Assembly: GCA_018697195.1 (NCBI GenBank)
Contig: CM031858.1
Span: 106,053,699-106,117,698, forward strand
Length of the DNA stretch: 64,000 bases
From: Certhia americana
Taxonomy: Eukaryota; Chordata; Aves; Passeriformes; Certhiidae
Direction of reading: 5' to 3'
The translations under genes were made by a program, and so were the position numbers. Below are positions 1-18,800 of the stretch, one piece after another (the first letter of the stretch is position 1; every line of letters starts with the position of its first letter). The notes below the pieces were generated by a model. It ran no database searches and was not told the DNA's origin. It was given only the letters and a program-made list of their open reading frames with translations.

Positions 1-387
1 ATGTTCAAAATCCAAATGTTACCATAGTGGGGGCTCCTTTTCTCTAGACTTTTTTTGTAGTCAGTGAAAGAGTTCTACCACTGGGTAATTTTTGGAGCAT
101 CAAAGTGAGGGGTTCTTCCTCTAGTCATCCATCTAAAGAAGCTAATCTATGGAAATCAGCTTTCCCAGGTGAAAGCTAAGCTTGTGGATAACCTTCCTTT
201 GATTTCTTTTGCTGAATTAGTTTGAGAGATTGGAATACCTGGTCAATACTTTTCTGTATAAAAACTTACAGTAGTTATCTGCAAGGCTAAGAAATGGATG
301 AATCAGGACAACAGTTCTATGAACTGGAAGAGGTGGTCCAGGCCAGTATAAATGGAATTGTATGTCATGTCTATGATTATAGTGTAT

Positions 388-537
388 ATACCCCATCCCT
401 GGCAGTGTTCAAGGCCAGGTTGGATGGGACCCTGAGTAAACTTCTCTAGTAGAAGGTGTCCCTGCCCATGACAGGGGTTGAAACTGGAGGATCTTTAAGG
501 TCCTTCCCAATCCAAACCATTCAATGATTCCATGATA
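388..537 (+). mobile_element. CR1 LINE, 3' terminal fragment
   Basis: This is a short, 5'-truncated copy of the chicken-repeat-1 LINE. The reading is the familiar CR1 tail: a 'catccctggcagtgttcaag' type start, then the 'ggccaggttggatgggacc' stretch, the 'gtccctgcccatg' block and the 'ctttaaggtccttcc' block, ending in a CATTCAATGATTCCATGAT-like terminus. CR1 copies are usually severely 5'-truncated and end in short direct repeats rather than poly-A, as here. It is only the 3' UTR part, so it has no coding capacity. It lies in the MIB1 intron in the same orientation as the gene. Confidence 0.9.
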
Positions 538-624
538 TATACAGCTCTCGCATAAAAGGACTTGAGAAATCCTAACCCAGAATATTAAAACATTTCTGTA
601 AAAGTGCCTTTTAAGTGAATTTCA

Positions 625-1015
625 CAGGATCATAGGATGTTGGAAGGGGCCTTTAAAATCAGTCATGTAACTGACATCTAATATCATGCAATGAGCAGGG
701 ACATACTCAGCAAGATCAGGTTGCTCAGAGCCCTGTCCATGCAGACCTTGAACGTTTCCAGGGACGGATTATCTACCACCACTCTGGGTAACCTGTTCCA
801 GTGTTTCATGACCCTCATCATAAAAAAATCCTTTCTTAAATCTAGTCCAAATCGGCTTTCTTTTAGTCTAAAGCTATTACTCCTGTACTACTGCAACAGG
901 CACAGCAAAAAAGTTTGTTCCCATCTTTCTTATCACCCCCTTTAAATACAGAAGGGCTGTAATAACATCTTCCTGGAGACCTTTCTTTTCCAGGCTAATT
1001 AACCCTAATTTAAGT
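625..1015 (-). mobile_element. CR1 LINE, 3' fragment, antisense to MIB1
   Basis: Read on the minus strand this is the last ~390 bp of a CR1 element. On the plus strand the landmarks appear in reversed order: the terminus 'GGATCATAGGATGTTGGAAG', the 'ttgctcagagccctgtccat' block, the 'aacctgttccagtgtttcat' block, and the region matching the end of ORF2 near 'cctggagacctttcttttcc'. The copy is diverged and its open frames on either strand are by-products. It lies about 90 bp downstream of a CR1 in the opposite orientation, within the same MIB1 intron. Confidence 0.9.
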
Positions 1016-1243
1016 ATATGATGGAATAAAGAAGGAGAAAAAAGAAAAGAAAAATAAATTTATACTGTCCTAACTGTTTCTCTGTGCTTGTCATTGTATT
1101 GCATGTGAAAAATTGCCAGAAAATACCCGTTCTTAGAAGTTAATGTGGTAACTCATTTAATTTGTATTTTATGATGCTGAATTAGTTAAAAACCCCACTA
1201 GATGGCAATTCTTGAAGCCCATGTGCCTTGCAAATTAATGTAG

Positions 1244-2912
<1,669 letters not shown>

Positions 2913-3026
2913 ATTGTGCAAGCTTGATGAAGAAATGCGTACAATGTCGGGCAGTGGTTGAGCGAAGAGTGCCTTTCATAATGTGCTGCGGAGGGAAAGG
3001 TACAGAAGATACCAGTGATGATATTT
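2913..3026 (+). CDS. MIB1: MIB1 coding exon, second half of RING finger 2 and linker
   Basis: This 114-bp exon takes one base from the previous exon to complete an Asn codon and leaves one base (T) for a Ser codon in the next. It encodes [18 protein letters not shown], the last two zinc-binding Cys pairs of RING2, followed by a [10 protein letters not shown] segment and an acidic linker (TEDTSDDI) that is diverged from the human SSEDATDDI. The donor is GTGAGT. If the intron were retained, the frame would stop almost at once, so splicing to the exon at 4137 is needed to reach RING3. RING2 is one of three RING fingers at the C-terminus of this ligase. Confidence 0.97.
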
Positions 3027-8998
<5,972 letters not shown>

Positions 8999-9159
8999 AC
9001 AGGGGCCAGGGTCTTTTACTAGGTTGTGAAAGAGTAAGGACATGTTGATGGTTTAAACCTCTAAGTTTGAAAGGCAGTAAAGGGTTCTGATGGAAACATT
9101 TCTAATACTGTAGCACAGCTTTGTTACATAGTAATTGTTTAAAGACTGTGAACACACCA

Positions 9160-9165
9160 AATAAA
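9160..9165 (+). promoter_or_regulatory. MIB1: Proximal polyadenylation signal AATAAA of MIB1
   Basis: This is a canonical AATAAA about 160 bp after the stop codon. It would give a very short 3' UTR. Downstream the sequence is only mildly T/G-rich (GTCAGCTTGTAGCTTT). Use is inferred, not shown. Confidence 0.4.
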
Positions 9166-9523
9166 CAGTATTTGAACAGTCAGCTTGTAGCTTTACTCTT
9201 AAAAAGCATCTAAGCCTAATGCGAATTTAAGGCAGTCTTCTTTTCATTTTTTGTCTTCTTCTTCTTCCCCATAAAGTTTAAAGGGACAATCTTATGTTGG
9301 TTTTGTTCGTGTGTATCACATATGTATCAGATGTCAAGTGATGTAAGGGAACTTTTTTTTATATTGTCGGTTACTACCAAACATAAATATTTAGGATTTT
9401 TTTTGCTTAATGCTTTTCTGGAGAGTACCAACATTTCCTGTGACAGTTCTGATTCACAGTGATTTCTATCTTGAAATATACAGTCATGAAAAATCAGTAC
9501 AAAAAAAATATATACACAGTTGT

Positions 9524-9529
9524 AATAAA
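9524..9529 (+). promoter_or_regulatory. MIB1: Possible polyadenylation signal AATAAA
   Basis: This canonical hexamer lies about 525 bp after the stop, followed by a GGTTGTGCC element about 20 bases later. It is a possible alternative MIB1 mRNA end. Confidence 0.35.
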
Positions 9530-12256
9530 TATACTATTCCCACAAGGTTGTGCCTCAGAATACAATGTTAAGGTAATTCATGACTTTATCATGCTCTTTG
9601 TTCCCAAGGATATATTGTGAAGGAAACAGTAAAAAAAAAAAACTGTTTTAGAAGCATTATGTCTCCAAAACTGCACTTTTAGTCTAACAGGTTCAAGCTA
9701 AATAACTTAAATAGTGAGCTTCATAATTCTGCTAATTACTTGACATTGCATGGAACTGCTTGTAACTTGAGTGGAAAGGAGAACATTTGAGCAGTAGGTC
9801 AATTATCCCTTTTAGATGAGTGAATTTGAGCTGTTGTGTAGAAACACATATATGCAGAGCCGTTTAAAAATTGTGGGTCTCTGAATTCAGAAAGAAACAG
9901 ATTTTGCAAAATTTCCTTTCTAAGTGTGTTTTTATTGTCTTCAGGCAAACAGTGCCAACAGCAAAAGAGAATATTAAATATTGATTATTCATCTAAGTGG
10001 GGTGTTAACACCAGAACTTACCTGTGAGTATTACTAAGTAATACTGCAAATGAAGATATTACTGACAGAACAGTGAATTTTGTGAGCTGTACCTAGTTGA
10101 GCTGAATTTGGCTGAAGGAGTTTGTTGTCACTAATGTGAGAAAGAGCTGTTGCTCCTGACCTCAAAATTCTACTGTTAGGGCCTGTAAACTGTTAATATT
10201 CTGAAAACAAATGCATCCTTTCATTCTTTCTGGTGGTAGAAAATACACTGATTTAAGGATCTCTTGTAGCTAAAAGGAATCTGTGCTTACTCCTAGGTGA
10301 TTCAACAATTTTCTGAGTGTGTAGTTCATGTAGCCCTTTGCCATTCTGCAGACTTCATTTGGATGTGATCTTGCAGAATATTAAATCCATGCTGGAGTCA
10401 CTTAGGTGCCTTACTTGCAGCTAAGATGAATTTATCATTGAATTCTCATTGCATATGTCTAAAATGTGGACAAAAGGATAGTTCAGGGAAAGATCCAAGT
10501 AAGGATAAAGATACAATTGTGGTCATTTCAGATAAATCAGTCTCTTCTGAAACTTAATGTTGATATGCTTGAACTGTGCAAATGTTGGCAAATGTCTCAG
10601 AAGACTGTTAGTAATAAACTGTAAAGATAGACAAACCTTTAAGCAATAAGATTTAAAACACTGAATAAAGTTTTCCAGAAAAAAGTACAGTGATATATTG
10701 GAAAAGGGTATGTAGAATGGCTTTTAACACCATGAGGTAATGTAATACACAGCCCTACAATAGCCATCTTTAATCCTCATCTAGCATTCCAAATGTTCCT
10801 CATTATTTTCAGTGTCTTTTCATGGGACACAATCACAGTCTGGAGTCACCGTAGTAGTCTGGTTTATTTTGTATACTAGTGGTCATCTCTTCTCAGATAA
10901 TCTGCATCTGTATTCTTGGCCAAATGGAGCAGCCTTCCCTTTTTTTGCTTCTTGGTTCCTATTCTAAAATACCAACATTTCAAGGAGTTCTGGAAAGTTT
11001 TTGTTATAAGGCTGTTTTTCAGTTCTGCATTTTGGTATCTCCACTTGAACTCTGTGTGCATCTGCATGTTCATTGCAATTTTCATTTGGCCAATACACGT
11101 TACTGAGGTTTTTGGTTTGGTTTTTTTTTTTGGTAGCATGTTTTACAGCTGACCTTTTTATAGTAGGCTGCAGTTTCTTGTCAGACTTTCCCCTGGAAAT
11201 ACTTCTATAATAGGATGTGCCATTTGATGATCCATTCTGAGTTTTAGCCTGTCATGCATTAGATTAGATATGTACCTTGATTTCCTCTGTCTCTGGCAGA
11301 CATATTTTGTCCTCTTAATTCTTCAAGGGTACCTCTGCAAACTTGTCTGCAAGATGCAGGGTGGATCTCTTCTTGATAAAGTAACTCGAAACTGAAACCT
11401 CAGTATAGGAGTTTGCATTTTCTTAATTCTTTTTTGCTGTAACAAGCCAGAATTACTTGAAAGTCCAGCTTAGCATCAGTTGAATAATTCATCTGAGTTA
11501 GAACAGATCTGAAACATCCTGGGTAGGAAACTGGATGTAAGATTTAAGTTACTGTTTAACACCCTCAGTACTTGAATACCATCACAGTCCTATGGAAATG
11601 AAGACAATGACTGAAGGCAATGCCGTAGGAGCAGCTCTACTGTCTTAGACTACCATCACAGCAGATGTATGTGACTGCATAGGAGTTTGTGGTTGGACTC
11701 ATTCAACAGTGTTGTGTGCCAGTTGAAACTGAAGTATCTCAGCTTGATGCTCTTTCAATGCCAAGAAAAACAACTGAATTAGAAAAACTAGGAAAGCTAA
11801 CGAAGGTGCTTGAATTATTTATATAGGTCTCTTATTGACAGGAGGAAGAGCTTTATCTTGTCTGGAGATGGCGATACAGTTTGCCTTTCAAAAAACTTAC
11901 GGAGGAAAAACGCTTGCAAATCCAGTGTCATTTATGGAAATAAATATGTATATTCAGACCCTCTCTTTGCATTCAGATGTAGAAGGTGAACTAGTGTTGA
12001 GAAACTCAGTAAGTTCATTCACTTTTTTCTGTTGTTATCTGTGCAATGTGCACAGAGTTCAGATGTTCAATTGGATAGCACATATTTGAAGGATGAGAAG
12101 TTCACTTGAATGCCACAGGGCATCATAACAAGTAATAGGATTAAGGAAATTATCACTGTGCATCTGTCTTCAGCAAAAGATTAAACTCTAAATTTAACCT
12201 AAGCAAAGTGAAAATTATAAAAATCAGTAAGGCATTTATCTCTTAATTTATTGCAA

Positions 12257-12300
12257 AATCATAGAATGTAAGGGTTGTAAGGTTTGTTACATCTCTTCCC
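12257..12300 (-). mobile_element. Possible CR1 3' terminus relic
   Basis: The words AATCATAGAATG and AAGGGTTGTAAGG in this order resemble the antisense of the CR1 3' end, but similarity fades after about 35 bp. If real, it is a very short, old fragment inside the probable 3' UTR. Confidence 0.3.
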
Positions 12301-15158
12301 CAGCATTTAATAGCAATTTTGAAATAAAATGGAATGAAATACCTCCATTTGTTTCTTGAAACAAGTAAGAAAACACCTAAAAATGTTGTTCAGTGTGAGG
12401 TAGGCTCAGATGTTTAAGTAAAATGCTTTATTTTCCATTCATTAAGAGACATAAGCTACACAGTGATTTAAAGTGTAAAGACAACCTAAGAGGTTAACAG
12501 AATAAACTTAGTTGTGGACTGTTAACTTTTGTCTAACTACCTTTGACTTTTCTTTACCCTCAAACTAGTATCATCACTTATTATGGCCTAAGTTTATATG
12601 GCACTTCTCAAAATCTGGGCTGCTATTACCTGCTTTCCATTTGTTGGATTACTGTGCATTTTTATGTTGGGGTTTGGAGTAATCCCTTTGTCCTGAAGTG
12701 AATAAAAACTACATTGGTGAGATAGCAAACAAGTTACTTTGTAAATGTGAACGTTTGATTAGAAGGTGGTGTTCTTAACTTGGACTGGGTGAGAATATAG
12801 CAGATTTGCACAAGTACTTGTGCCTTGTTACCATAGTCTTTCAATTGGTATTTTAGCTTCTTTTAAAGACGTGAAATGGTCTTTTAAAATAAATAAGTAC
12901 TTATTGTGTAGATATTTTCTAGAGATTAAGGATTATGTATGTGTAATTATCTTTAGCAGTATTAATTGCAGTTAGTGTAAACACTTAATTGTTTGAAGAA
13001 GCTGCTTTCAGCTAGTGATCTGAGCTTCCTCTACAAAACTAATTGTCAGAAATTTAAGTTTACTCTTCCAGTAGCAGCTGGTGAACCGAAGAGCCTATCC
13101 TGTTCTTTGTGCTGCATGGGTCAAGTTTTCACTTTAAAAAAACCAAACCCCAACAACACTACAGTCTAACCTTTAGCAGTGCTACCTCCTTTCTGTCAAA
13201 GTGCTGAATTCTTCTCTAGCTGTTCGATGTCTTTGGGAAGGGGTGGGGAATGCATCACTTTTCTTTTGCTTCATCAGTCTTGATGTCTGAATACATTGTG
13301 GAGGTTTTTTTATTTTATCAAATTACTGTGTAAACTGCATACAACAGCAGTGTGATTTGCCACAAAGCTTTGTGTACCGTGCATAAGTTGCTGGAATTCA
13401 TACTGTTGTCTTTTTGTGCATTTTATAGCTTGTTTTGTGTTGACAAAGCTAAACTGTTGTCTGCAGAAGCTTTAGTTTGTGCCATTTTTATAGCTAAGCC
13501 TGTGGTAAATACGCAAGTTCTGACTCAGGGCTTTTTAACAACTTAAACACATTCACAGTATTCTTCAGCACATCTTGGAGAATACTAGAGATTTAATGAC
13601 TGTACAGTGCCTTGATAGAACTATTGAATGGGCAGCAGCCATAGGATCTTCACAGAATGCAAGTATCTTTTCAATCCAGTTAATGAGTTGACGTTAATAT
13701 AGTTGTAATGCCCTTGCCATGGATTTATAAACTTGTATATACTTTCTGTAAAGGAAAATTGGCAAATTTAGATATTGTTAAGCTTTCTGAAAGCTGTTCA
13801 ATTGTTGCACTGGTCATGAGGATCTGAAAGGCATAATATTCAAATTTACAGTAGCAGCTTTTGTGTCAAAGACAGCTGAGAAAATTTTCTGTATGTAACG
13901 CTTTTAGTGCGAGGGAGAGGTCATTGTATAACATGTAAAAGTACCTGCTTTACTCTGATCTAGTAAATCTTTTGTAAGTGAGAGAAAAAAACAACAACAA
14001 ATCAGTATGTTTGCATGCCATTTTATAGTTAGAAAACTTAGTGGCATTTTGAGCTTCTAGGAAATACTTAATTTGTCCCAACCTTAGTGTCTTTATGAAT
14101 GCAAACTATTCATGTTTGAAAAAAAACCTGAAAACAGGTTTTACTGAATCACAACGAACCTTTTTGCTTTTGTTAAAACTAACTTTGTATTTTCTGTAAA
14201 CTGTAGATTTTGACATGACTGTTTATTGGAGAAATTTAAGGTTGCCTGTGTGAATGTAGTGTATTTCTGTATGCAGATAGCATTATATGATTGCTTATTT
14301 TAAATCTGCTTAGCAAGGTCTAAGCTTTTCAAAGGAAATGCTGACGTACTGTATGGTTAGTAAAACTTGTCATATAAGATGTATACTGACTTTTTCAAGA
14401 GCTTTGATTTAAAAGTATAGTTGGACTGAATTAATACTGATTTTTTGCACACAACATTGGAAAAGGGGTGGTGGCTCATTTGTCTTCCTCCTTCGTAGTT
14501 GTAATGATGTTAGATGTCACTATGGAATTAGAGTATTGTATACCTGAAAAAATATTTACAAACTTGGTTACTTGTTGGCATACAGTGTTTAAAAATGCAC
14601 TAGACATTACTGAGAAATTTTGCAGTCCAAAGTTCTTAAAAAAACTGGTTCTTTTATAACATGTTCCTGAAGAATGAGTTTATGGAAGCATCAGAAGTGC
14701 TACATGCCTTTGAATCTCCAAGGTACTCAAACATTGTTAAAACAGCACAGTAGAGGTTCGAAGGGTGGATTATGTTGTAACAACAGAAAGGTTGATTTAA
14801 AACTATCTCTGGATTATGTGCAAATTTTTCTGTAAATATGAAGTTCATAGTACTGTTCTACTCACCAGAGTTGCTGTTAAGTGTATGTTAGACTCTGTGT
14901 TTACTTGTAATTGAATGGCCTTTACAGATCTGGCTATGTGAATGTGATCATTTCAACATCTCCTGCCAGATACAGTAACTTCCATATTCTGAGACAACAG
15001 ATGCTGCATCATAGTTTGTACTTTTAGGATTCAATTTAATGGATGCGTTTGTAAAAAAAAAAAAAAAGTATGTAATCAAAGGCAACGAAACCAACCAGAC
15101 TTATATGGCTTAGTGTTTTTATTTGTCCTAGTGTACAGGTGAAAAAAGGAACTGACAG

Positions 15159-15164
15159 AATAAA
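15159..15164 (+). promoter_or_regulatory. MIB1: Candidate distal polyadenylation signal of MIB1
   Basis: AATAAA followed within 30 bases by a T/G-rich stretch (AAGTTTGTTGCTCTCTTTC). Its distance from the stop, about 6.2 kb, fits the long 3' UTR known for mammalian MIB1, so I take it as the likeliest main end. Confidence 0.45.
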
Positions 15165-15856
15165 AAGTTTGTTGCTCTCTTTCTCAGTTTCTTTTCATTT
15201 TTCAAGTTTCTTCAGCCTTGGTTTATATGACAGGTCTGTATGAAAACATAGTGTTTTCAAATACTTTTGAAAAAACTTTATTTTAAAATAATTGATGCAA
15301 ATTGTTGAAATGCATTTGAAGTAGCTTCTTGTTCCTTGCTTTGGGGTTTACGAGCTGTTCACGTATTTCCCCTTATGTGTTCATTGAATGTGATGGGAGC
15401 AGTGCTGGCACTGTTTCAAGACTTGATCTCTGTGGTCTCAGGTGTTTCAGCCCTGGCTGTTGACTGCAGTGGAAGCTGCAGGTTTTGCTTGTGTTTGGTA
15501 TTGATGGGTTTAGATTTTGAAAAGGCTGTTTCATACTATAGAATATAAATAATTATAATAACTTTATAATATGAATACGGTGTAATGCAGTTAATTTCTG
15601 TATAGTGCACTTTGCTTCTAAGTCATTCCAGCTATATCCCATATACGGTCACATCTGGTTTTGATGGGAGTGGTGAAAGTGCACAGAGATTTCCTTTGAA
15701 TTTGGCTTGAATCAGGTGCAGAGGGTGGTTGTTCATGGGTGTATTCTTTCATTTAGGGAGTAAAGATAAGCAGTAGTATTGGAATAAAAAGCATTAGCCT
15801 TCCTTTTCAGACTTTCAGGTTTTCCACCATAAGGAAAAGAAATATAAATTGTCAGA

Positions 15857-15862
15857 AATAAA
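15857..15862 (+). promoter_or_regulatory. MIB1: Alternative distal polyadenylation signal
   Basis: AATAAA followed immediately by a GTTGTTGAAGTTCTTGTG stretch, which is a good downstream G/T element. It could end a slightly longer MIB1 3' UTR. Confidence 0.35.
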
Positions 15863-18800
15863 GTTGTTGAAGTTCTTGTGCTTTGTGCAGCCCTGCTCAT
15901 GGCAGTGACATGCTTTGGAAAACTTTTGCTCTCAAGTATGAATCATACCAACTTTTCTTACACGAAGGTTTTGGCTGAAAAATACTTCAAGGTTTTAAAT
16001 AGTTGGTTCCCTTTCCAGCAGAGTAGTATGTCCTTGATTTCCAGGAGATAGTAAGCTTTTTGCAGTCTTTAGCAAGTGATGCTGTGGTTGATGATGTGCT
16101 ATGATGGATTAATATAGTTTAAGTTACGTTAAAAATCGAGAACTGTACCAACTGGCAATGTATAAATTTTGGTCTTCAACAATGCAAGACTTTCAGTTAT
16201 GGGAAAGTCATTGCAGTATCTACTACAATTAGGATTTATTGACACTTACGTGACTAAGCCCTAGAGAAGATAACGAACCTTAATTTCTGTAAAATTGCCT
16301 AAAGTTGTGAAAGTACACTTAGGAGGCTGTAGTGACCTCTTGCAACACTAACACTGTTTCACTGAATTTTCCTTAGAAATAAATCTGGAAGGTAAGGAGA
16401 CAAAACTTAATTCTGAGCTGATTTCCCCACTGATGCATTTACATCCTAAAATGTGTGTGTTTCTCCCACAAGGGGTCAGTAGCACCCTCCATTTGGCACA
16501 AGTTTTTATTACAATATAAGCAGAAAGCAAACAAAGGATAAGGGTAATGTTGATTGCATTAATATGTGGGTGGACCAGACCTCACTTGTCTCCTTCTTCA
16601 AGCAGGGTAAGTATAATTAGGTTATTTGCTGACTTCAGTAGGCACCATATTCTATCCTCTGACTCTCATGTGACATGAACATTGCTACTATTGATTAGGG
16701 CAAAGTTCCAGTGGAGTGTTTGCCTTCAGCTCTAGTTGAAAGTATTCATTTAGTCAAGATTTTTTTTTGAAAAGCATGCAGTTGGAGCAGATAAACTATA
16801 TGAAAGAGCTTGTCCAGTGGCAGGGGAAAAGAATTCTTATATGAGTGTCCCACATATTCTTAATGATAACCACAGTCTCCCTAGATGGCTAGAGCTGATT
16901 AATATTTTCCACTCTATAGTAACACAGCTTATAGTTAAATATGCTTTGAAGCCTATCAGGCTGCTCAGTGGAAGGAATGTCCAGCTTCTCAAGGCTTCCC
17001 TGAGTATGCAAGTTGCTTGAAGGCCAGAAGTTTGAAGTAACTCATAATCTTTCTCCCAAGAGGCTGAACAGACCAGAGAGCTATTCCTTTAACAAGAATT
17101 TCCATCCCTTGTAGCAAAGTTATGTTTCACAAATAGGAATCTGGAGATGGTCAGTGTCATTCAGGCACAGGTTCTTATGTGTGTTGGATTTAACAAGGGG
17201 CCTTCCTTACCTTCCTGTTTGCAACTCTTGTTATTCTCTCTGTCACATCTGTTGTGGCATTTGTATTTTACGTCCTCAGTGCTTCTGTCCCCGTTACTGA
17301 AATCCTCCATTTCAGTTCTTTCTTTGTCTGTATTTTTGATGGTAGAACTGTATCCTTTCTGGATGTCCTCCTGTTTCCTTTTACACTTGAGGTTGGCATA
17401 AGCATAGTGAAGCCCTGTCCTTGTGTCCCTAACTCCACTCTGAATTTCATGTACTGTCAGGAGGAATTCCTGAATTTGGTCTTGGCATAATTAATGTCAA
17501 TTAATTTATTGACATCTCCTACTTCTCTCCATTGGTGACATAACAAAGGGATTTTGTCTACCGCCTGAGGAAAGGATAGGGGCTCTTCTGATCTCAACCA
17601 TATGAAGAAATTCAGAAACAAGTAAATATTTCAAGGTTGTTTGGCTTTGGTGATGTCTTTTTGTCCCATAGGCCACCTGTAATTTTCATCCTTACTGTAT
17701 CCTGGTTTTGGTTTTTGGTGACAGCTTCAGGATTTCTTTTCAAAGAAACTTCCATCCAGAGTGTCTTGTGCACTGGAGGAAGTTCAATAGGATTGCTTAC
17801 AAAGAAAAGTGGTCTGGTTTTACACTTCTTGACGCCTCCATAAAGAATTAAGAAAAGCATTCCATCTCTTTGAATAAAGTAAATCTGAAACCACATTCTA
17901 AGTAATACTCTTCTGCTATGATTTCATAACCCCTACTGAGTATATACCTTATAGTTGTAAGATATGATTTTCTGTATGAAAAATACAAAAACTAAGTAAG
18001 AGTTATATAGCATTTATTTCCCAATGGCCATAGATTGTTGCTTTGAAATACAATACTGTTATTTTTCCTCTTTTCTTCTTCTGTGATGAGACCTGTAGAA
18101 TAAAGATTAGTTCAGGTCTGTCCAGACAAGGTGGCTTTTCCTAACGCAGAGGCTCTAGTTAAGCTGTTTGTGGTACAGCCATACAATTTAAAGCATCATG
18201 CTCAAGTTCTTTGTCTATTTTTGTGATTTATAGCATATGGCACTTAAAACACCTAATTTATATTGATCTTGGGTTTTGGTCAGGTCATTCTGATTCTGTT
18301 AGGCTGAAGAAGTCTTCATATCTGAAACTGCGTTTTCCTACCATTTCATGTAGAGGACATAAAGTCTGGAAGCACCACACTTTTTTGTTGAGATAGAAAA
18401 GTGTGTTAGAGTAAGGACATGGGGAAACCTAAAGCTAAAATAGAGTCATAGACCTAGTTCTGGAGTTTATGAGGTGAGAAACTCAGGTGGCAAATTGAAC
18501 AGAGAGAGGAGTGATCTACTAAAATCGAGTTTTCAATTCTGTACCCTCTCTGGAGAGCCTGTAACATGGATACATGGAGTCCTGCTGTGACCCTGCCATG
18601 TCCTGCATGTCCCACCACCCTGGATACGTCCCTCCACGCCAAGTCTCCCTGGAGGAATATGTCTTATAATTATGCTGAAACTATTCCACCCATGGAGAAG
18701 GAAGGTATGGGAATTATAAGCCAGTCCCTGGTGCAAAAGTAGATCTGCTGTTCTGTATAACACAGTTCTTTTCCTATGTCACACACAGAGGATGTAAAGG

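Larger units (their letters stand above)
8999..15190 (+). other. MIB1: Probable long 3' UTR of MIB1
   Basis: After the MIB1 stop comes more than 6 kb of AT-rich sequence with almost no interspersed repeats, many T-rich and ATTTA words, and several AATAAA signals (9160, 9524, 15159, and 15857 just beyond). Human MIB1 mRNA has a 3' UTR of several kilobases, so a similar extent is expected. PUF-type TGTANATA words occur at 13734-13741 and 14831-14838. The end is not fixed by sequence alone: the signal at 15159 has a T/G-rich stretch after it, and 15857 is an equally good alternative. Open frames inside this stretch look like chance. Confidence 0.6.

Noticed and set aside
691..945. 84-codon frame in the first intron
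   Set aside because: It lies inside an antisense CR1 fragment and encodes no LINE protein in that direction.
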